Below, piece after piece: positions 59,539-64,000 of a stretch of DNA of 64,000 bases. The DNA lies in assembly GCF_900109365.1 (NCBI RefSeq), contig NZ_FNZR01000003.1, positions 434,001 through 498,000 on the forward strand, given 5' to 3'. Both the position numbers and the translations under genes were made by a program. Source of the stretch: Parapedobacter koreensis (GTDB lineage Bacteria; Bacteroidota; Bacteroidia; Sphingobacteriales; Sphingobacteriaceae). The notes under the pieces are model-generated. The model saw only the letters and a program-made list of their open reading frames with translations, was not told the origin of the DNA and searched no databases. How positions within the stretch are numbered: the stretch's first letter is position 1; the number at the start of each line of letters is the position of its first letter.

Positions 59539-60765
59539 CTACACCAGCTGTTTGAGGGCCAGCTCATAGGCCCTCGATGCCATACCGGTATACTCGGCAG
59601 AAGTCTCGTAGATATTGCGGATGGCACGGTGGATGACATCAGATACATCCGTAAAAATGGCCAAATCGCTGATTTCCGCGCCAGGCTGCATGAGATAAGC
59701 AAATACGCGGGCCATGCCACAGTTAGCGATGAAATCCGGGATGACCGATACCTTTGCATCGGCGAATGCCATGGTGGGGCCATAGAAAATCTCGCGATCG
59801 GCAAACGGCACATTTGCTCCTGAGGCGATGACCTCCAGCCCCCCCGATACCAATCGTTCCACATGGTTTTTAGTCAGCAAGCGCGACGCTGCAGCGGGAA
59901 TGAGTATTTCGGCATTAAGATCCCAAATGCATTTGTCAATCACCTCGAAAGGCAGCAGATGGGGAGCCGTCAGGCTATTTCCTTGACGGCTGACGAACAG
60001 CTCGGTGATTTCGTGTGGGGTAAAGCCTTCCGGTTTTATTAATCCGCCGTTTCGGTCGATAATGCCTACGATTTGCACCCCCTGTTGGGCGAGGTAATAG
60101 GCAGCGGCCCCGGCCACGTTACCCCATCCTTGGATGATGGCACGCTTACCGTTGCAACCATTGTGATAATGGGCATAATAATGCCTGATGGATTCGGCTA
60201 CGCCATAGCCGGTAATCAAATCGGCCACGCGATAGCGACGTTTCAAGTCGGGCGTGAAATCCGGATCTTCCATCACCTTAGATACCCCTTGGCGAAGTTG
60301 CCCGATTTGGTGAATGCGCTCATGTTCGCGGACATTGAAATGCCCGGCGAGGATGCCTTCCTGCGGGTGCCAGAGCCCATACCGCTCCGTAAGCGGGATG
60401 ACCTCATGAATTTCATCAACGTTGAGATCGCCGCCGGTACCATAGTAGTTTTTCAACAGCGGTGTCACCACACGATACCAGCGATCCAATACGCCTGCTT
60501 TGCGTGGATCGCCGGGATCGAAGTTGATGCCTGATTTGGCACCTCCAATGGCAGGCCCGGATACCGTGAACTTGACCTCCATGGTTTTGGCAAGCGACTC
60601 TACTTCGTGGCGGTCGAGCCCCAACCGCATACGGGTGCCGCCGCCGGCAGCGCCACCCCGGAGTGAATTGATAACCACCCAGCCCTCTGCCTCAGTCTCG
60701 CTGTCCTTCCATTCGAAGACGATCTCGGGCCGCTTGGCCTCGAAACGGTGTAATAGATCTTTCAT
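59539..60765 (-). CDS. Glu/Leu/Phe/Val-type amino acid dehydrogenase
   Basis: A 408-residue NAD(P)-dependent oxidative deaminase of the ELFV family. Catalytic Lys in GPAIGGAKSGINFDP; Rossmann segment IIQGWGNVAGAAAYYLAQQGVQIVGIIDRNGG; further N-terminal substrate segment GGAAGGGTRMR. The size and motifs fit Leu/Glu/Phe/Val dehydrogenases, and the sequence does not fix the amino acid. Placed at the end of the aromatic region, it could deaminate tyrosine or phenylalanine to the keto acid used by hppD, replacing the missing aminotransferase. A general glutamate or leucine role is equally possible. Confidence 0.88.
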   Translation of the reverse strand: MKDLLHRFEAKRPEIVFEWKDSETEAEGWVVINSLRGGAAGGGTRMRLGLDRHEVESLAKTMEVKFTVSGPAIGGAKSGINFDPGDPRKAGVLDRWYRVVTPLLKNYYGTGGDLNVDEIHEVIPLTERYGLWHPQEGILAGHFNVREHERIHQIGQLRQGVSKVMEDPDFTPDLKRRYRVADLITGYGVAESIRHYYAHYHNGCNGKRAIIQGWGNVAGAAAYYLAQQGVQIVGIIDRNGGLIKPEGFTPHEITELFVSRQGNSLTAPHLLPFEVIDKCIWDLNAEILIPAAASRLLTKNHVERLVSGGLEVIASGANVPFADREIFYGPTMAFADAKVSVIPDFIANCGMARVFAYLMQPGAEISDLAIFTDVSDVIHRAIRNIYETSAEYTGMASRAYELALKQLV

Positions 60766-60957
60766 TTTGTTTAGAAAAATATGTCACAATATTACGTGTA
60801 TTTAATAGTATATATTGTTATTTGTTTATTTTGTAGTATATTTTACTTTTAAAATAGTCTTTTGGTTTTATTTTTCTTTTTTAGATCGTGTGAAGATTTT
60901 TTAAATATTTTTTCGGAATTTGGGGCCTTTAGGTTCCACGAATGGAGGCAATAAAAA

Positions 60958-60981
60958 AAAGCCTCGAATATTCGAGGCTTT
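60958..60981 (-). terminator. Terminator of tRNA-Phe
   Basis: Perfect 24-base palindrome with arms AAAGCCTCGAAT and ATTCGAGGCTTT. On the minus strand it is followed by a run of eight T, directly after the tRNA-Phe gene. Confidence 0.88.
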
Positions 60982-60984
60982 CTG

Positions 60985-61057
60985 TGGTGCCAGCTGGAAT
61001 CGAACCAGCGACGCAAGGATTTTCAGTCCTTTGCTCTACCAACTGAGCTATGGCACC
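60985..61057 (-). tRNA. tRNA-Phe (GAA)
   Basis: Acceptor GGTGCCA/TGGCACC, D-arm GCTC-AGTTGGTA-GAGC, anticodon arm AAGGA-CTGAAAA-TCCTT with anticodon GAA, T-arm GCTGG-TTCGATT-CCAGC. Discriminator A; CCA not encoded. Confidence 0.96.
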
Positions 61058-61220
61058 CTTTCCGTAAACAACAGATATCGTTGTTTTGGGACTGCAAATG
61101 TAGCGCCTTTTTTCATTTATGAAAACTTTTTTTGAAAATTGTTCGGTGAATATTGGCAAGGGACTGATTGTGTTGAGGATAAAATGACAAGGCCAAAACA
61201 TATCATAAGGAAAATAGCCC

Positions 61221-61228
61221 TATCTTTG
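61221..61228 (+). promoter_or_regulatory. TAnnTTTG box of mnmA
   Basis: TATCTTTG, exact consensus, ends 18 bases before the ATG at 61247. Confidence 0.55.
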
Positions 61229-61246
61229 CATTTTTAATTAACAAAA

Positions 61247-62335
61247 ATGAGCAAAAGAGGAAGAGTATTGGTTGCCATGAGTGGGGGAGTGGATAGCTCG
61301 GTAGCCGCTGTGATGCTTCACGAACAAGGATACGAGGTCATCGGATTGACGATGAAAACGTGGGATTACGCTTCTTCCGGCGGCTCATCGAAAGAGACGG
61401 GCTGCTGCAGCTTAGACAGCATCAATGATGCCCGGGCATTGGCCGTGTCTTATGGTTTTCCACACTATATATTGGATATCCGGGGAGAGTTTGGCGATTT
61501 TGTCATTGATAATTTTGTCGAGGAGTACCTGGCTGGCCGTACCCCAAATCCCTGTGTGCTTTGCAATACCCACATCAAGTGGGAGGCACTGCTCAAGCGT
61601 GCTGATAAATTGGATTGCGAATTCATTGCCACGGGCCATTACGCCAACATTCGGCTACAGGACAACGGCCGTTACGTGATTTCTAAAGGAAGGGACACCC
61701 ACAAAGATCAGTCTTATGTCCTATGGGGTGTATCGCAGGAAAATCTTGCCCGTACCCAGTTCCCATTGGGTAGTTATACGAAGGCAGAAATCAGACAGAT
61801 GGCTGCCGAAATGGGGCAATTGGAGTTGGCTAACAAGTCTGAGAGCTATGAAATCTGTTTTGTGCCGGACAATGACTACCGCGCTTTCCTGCGCCACAGG
61901 GTGGAAGATATCGATGACCGCATCGGTCCCGGAAATTTTGTGCTGACCGATGGTACCATCGTGGGTAAGCACCAAGGGTATCCGTATTATACCGTGGGCC
62001 AACGGAAGGGCTTGGGCATTGCATTGGGACGGCCGGTCTTCGTGACGCAAATCCTGCCAGCGAGCAACACGGTGGTATTGGGCGATGAAGTGGATTTGCA
62101 ACGCGGTGAGGCGTACGTGAAAAATGTCAACCTGGTAAAATATGCATCGATTGAGCAACCGATGGAGGCCGTAACAAAGATACGCTATAAAGATGCTGGA
62201 ATGACCAGCACCATTGTACAGGAAGACGGAAAAATGAATGTACAATTCCACCACATGGTGAAAGGTATTGCACCCGGCCAATCGGCGGTATTTTATGAGG
62301 GGGACGATTTGCTTGGCGGTGGCTTCCTGGTATAA
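61247..62335 (+). CDS. mnmA: tRNA-specific 2-thiouridylase
   Basis: A 362-residue enzyme that thiolates U34 of tRNA-Lys, -Glu and -Gln. ATP pyrophosphatase loop AMSGGVDSSVAAVML; catalytic Cys pair in NPCVLCNTHIKW and SYEICFVPDND; tRNA-binding region ATGHYANI. A C-terminal beta-barrel follows. Length is normal. Monocistronic with a strong terminator after it. Confidence 0.97.
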   Translation: MSKRGRVLVAMSGGVDSSVAAVMLHEQGYEVIGLTMKTWDYASSGGSSKETGCCSLDSINDARALAVSYGFPHYILDIRGEFGDFVIDNFVEEYLAGRTPNPCVLCNTHIKWEALLKRADKLDCEFIATGHYANIRLQDNGRYVISKGRDTHKDQSYVLWGVSQENLARTQFPLGSYTKAEIRQMAAEMGQLELANKSESYEICFVPDNDYRAFLRHRVEDIDDRIGPGNFVLTDGTIVGKHQGYPYYTVGQRKGLGIALGRPVFVTQILPASNTVVLGDEVDLQRGEAYVKNVNLVKYASIEQPMEAVTKIRYKDAGMTSTIVQEDGKMNVQFHHMVKGIAPGQSAVFYEGDDLLGGGFLV

Positions 62336-62356
62336 AGATTGATGGTGTGAAAAATG

Positions 62357-62390
62357 AAAAAGGCTCCTGCTTTACGCATGGAGCCTTTTT
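62357..62390. terminator. Bidirectional terminator between mnmA and gap
   Basis: Stem AAAAAGGCTCC / GGAGCCTTTTT, 11 bp, 12-base loop, between the convergent mnmA and GAPDH genes; T-runs on both sides. Confidence 0.88.
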
Positions 62391-62417
62391 ATTACGTTGT
62401 TGTATCGAAGTCGGGAA

Positions 62418-64000
<1,583 letters not shown>

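Noticed and set aside
60920-61201. Small frames across the tRNA-Phe
   Set aside because: They overlap a complete tRNA and terminator.

Overview
The window reads as a chromosomal segment from a member of the Bacteroidota, most likely a Sphingobacteriaceae-type organism. The support is two SusC/SusD outer-membrane uptake pairs, a DUF6266 protein, TonB receptors with carboxypeptidase-regulatory-like N-termini, Bacteroidota-style TAnnTTTG promoter boxes in front of many genes, and few strong Shine-Dalgarno sequences. Genus-level placement is inference. Gene density is high, with no prophage, transposase, rRNA operon or CRISPR array. Both edges cut genes: a YeeE/YedE protein on the left and a BadF/BadG-type sugar kinase on the right.

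Layout. 1-4.8 kb is a sulfur cluster on the minus strand: two YeeE/YedE membrane proteins, an MBL-rhodanese protein (persulfide dioxygenase-like), a TauE/SafE exporter, a DUF6266 protein and a Crp/Fnr regulator. Two GTGA-N6-TCAC operators sit at identical distances from two promoters, which ties the cluster to that regulator. 4.8-6.7 kb holds a small beta-barrel protein, a PIN-type toxin-antitoxin pair and tRNA-Leu(CAG). 6.8-13.1 kb is a tetR-tolC-adaptor-RND efflux operon. 13.3-31.2 kb is mostly housekeeping: DEAD-box helicase, MgtC, mqo-pnuC-acyl-CoA-dehydrogenase-like operon, ispE, XerD, MscS, riboflavin synthase, Lnt, RsmI and SerRS. It also holds a ZnuD-like TonB receptor with a His-rich lipoprotein. 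31.2-41.8 kb carries an XRE regulator and two SusCD pairs.

The two SusCD pairs have diverged proteins but share the same promoter architecture (TTG-N20-TACATTTG), a long leader, a hairpin and conserved block next to the start codon, and an identical 102-bp 3' element ending in a strong terminator. The second leader can form several hairpins, two of which have mutually exclusive pairings. This shared control bracket around different transporters is the most unusual feature of the window.

41.8-50.1 kb: methyltransferase and nicotinate phosphoribosyltransferase (with PnuC elsewhere, NAD salvage), an SGNH hydrolase, a DUF6600 protein with a long Arg/Ser tail, an MlaE-MlaF-MlaD lipid transporter, MtaB and tRNA-Val(GAC). 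50.2-60.8 kb: LigD, then an aromatic amino acid catabolic region with AsnC/Lrp regulator, phenylalanine hydroxylase, flavin reductase-like protein, fumarylacetoacetate hydrolase, homogentisate dioxygenase, 4-hydroxyphenylpyruvate dioxygenase and an amino-acid dehydrogenase. No aminotransferase or maleylacetoacetate isomerase is present here. 61-64 kb: tRNA-Phe(GAA), MnmA, GAPDH and the cut kinase.
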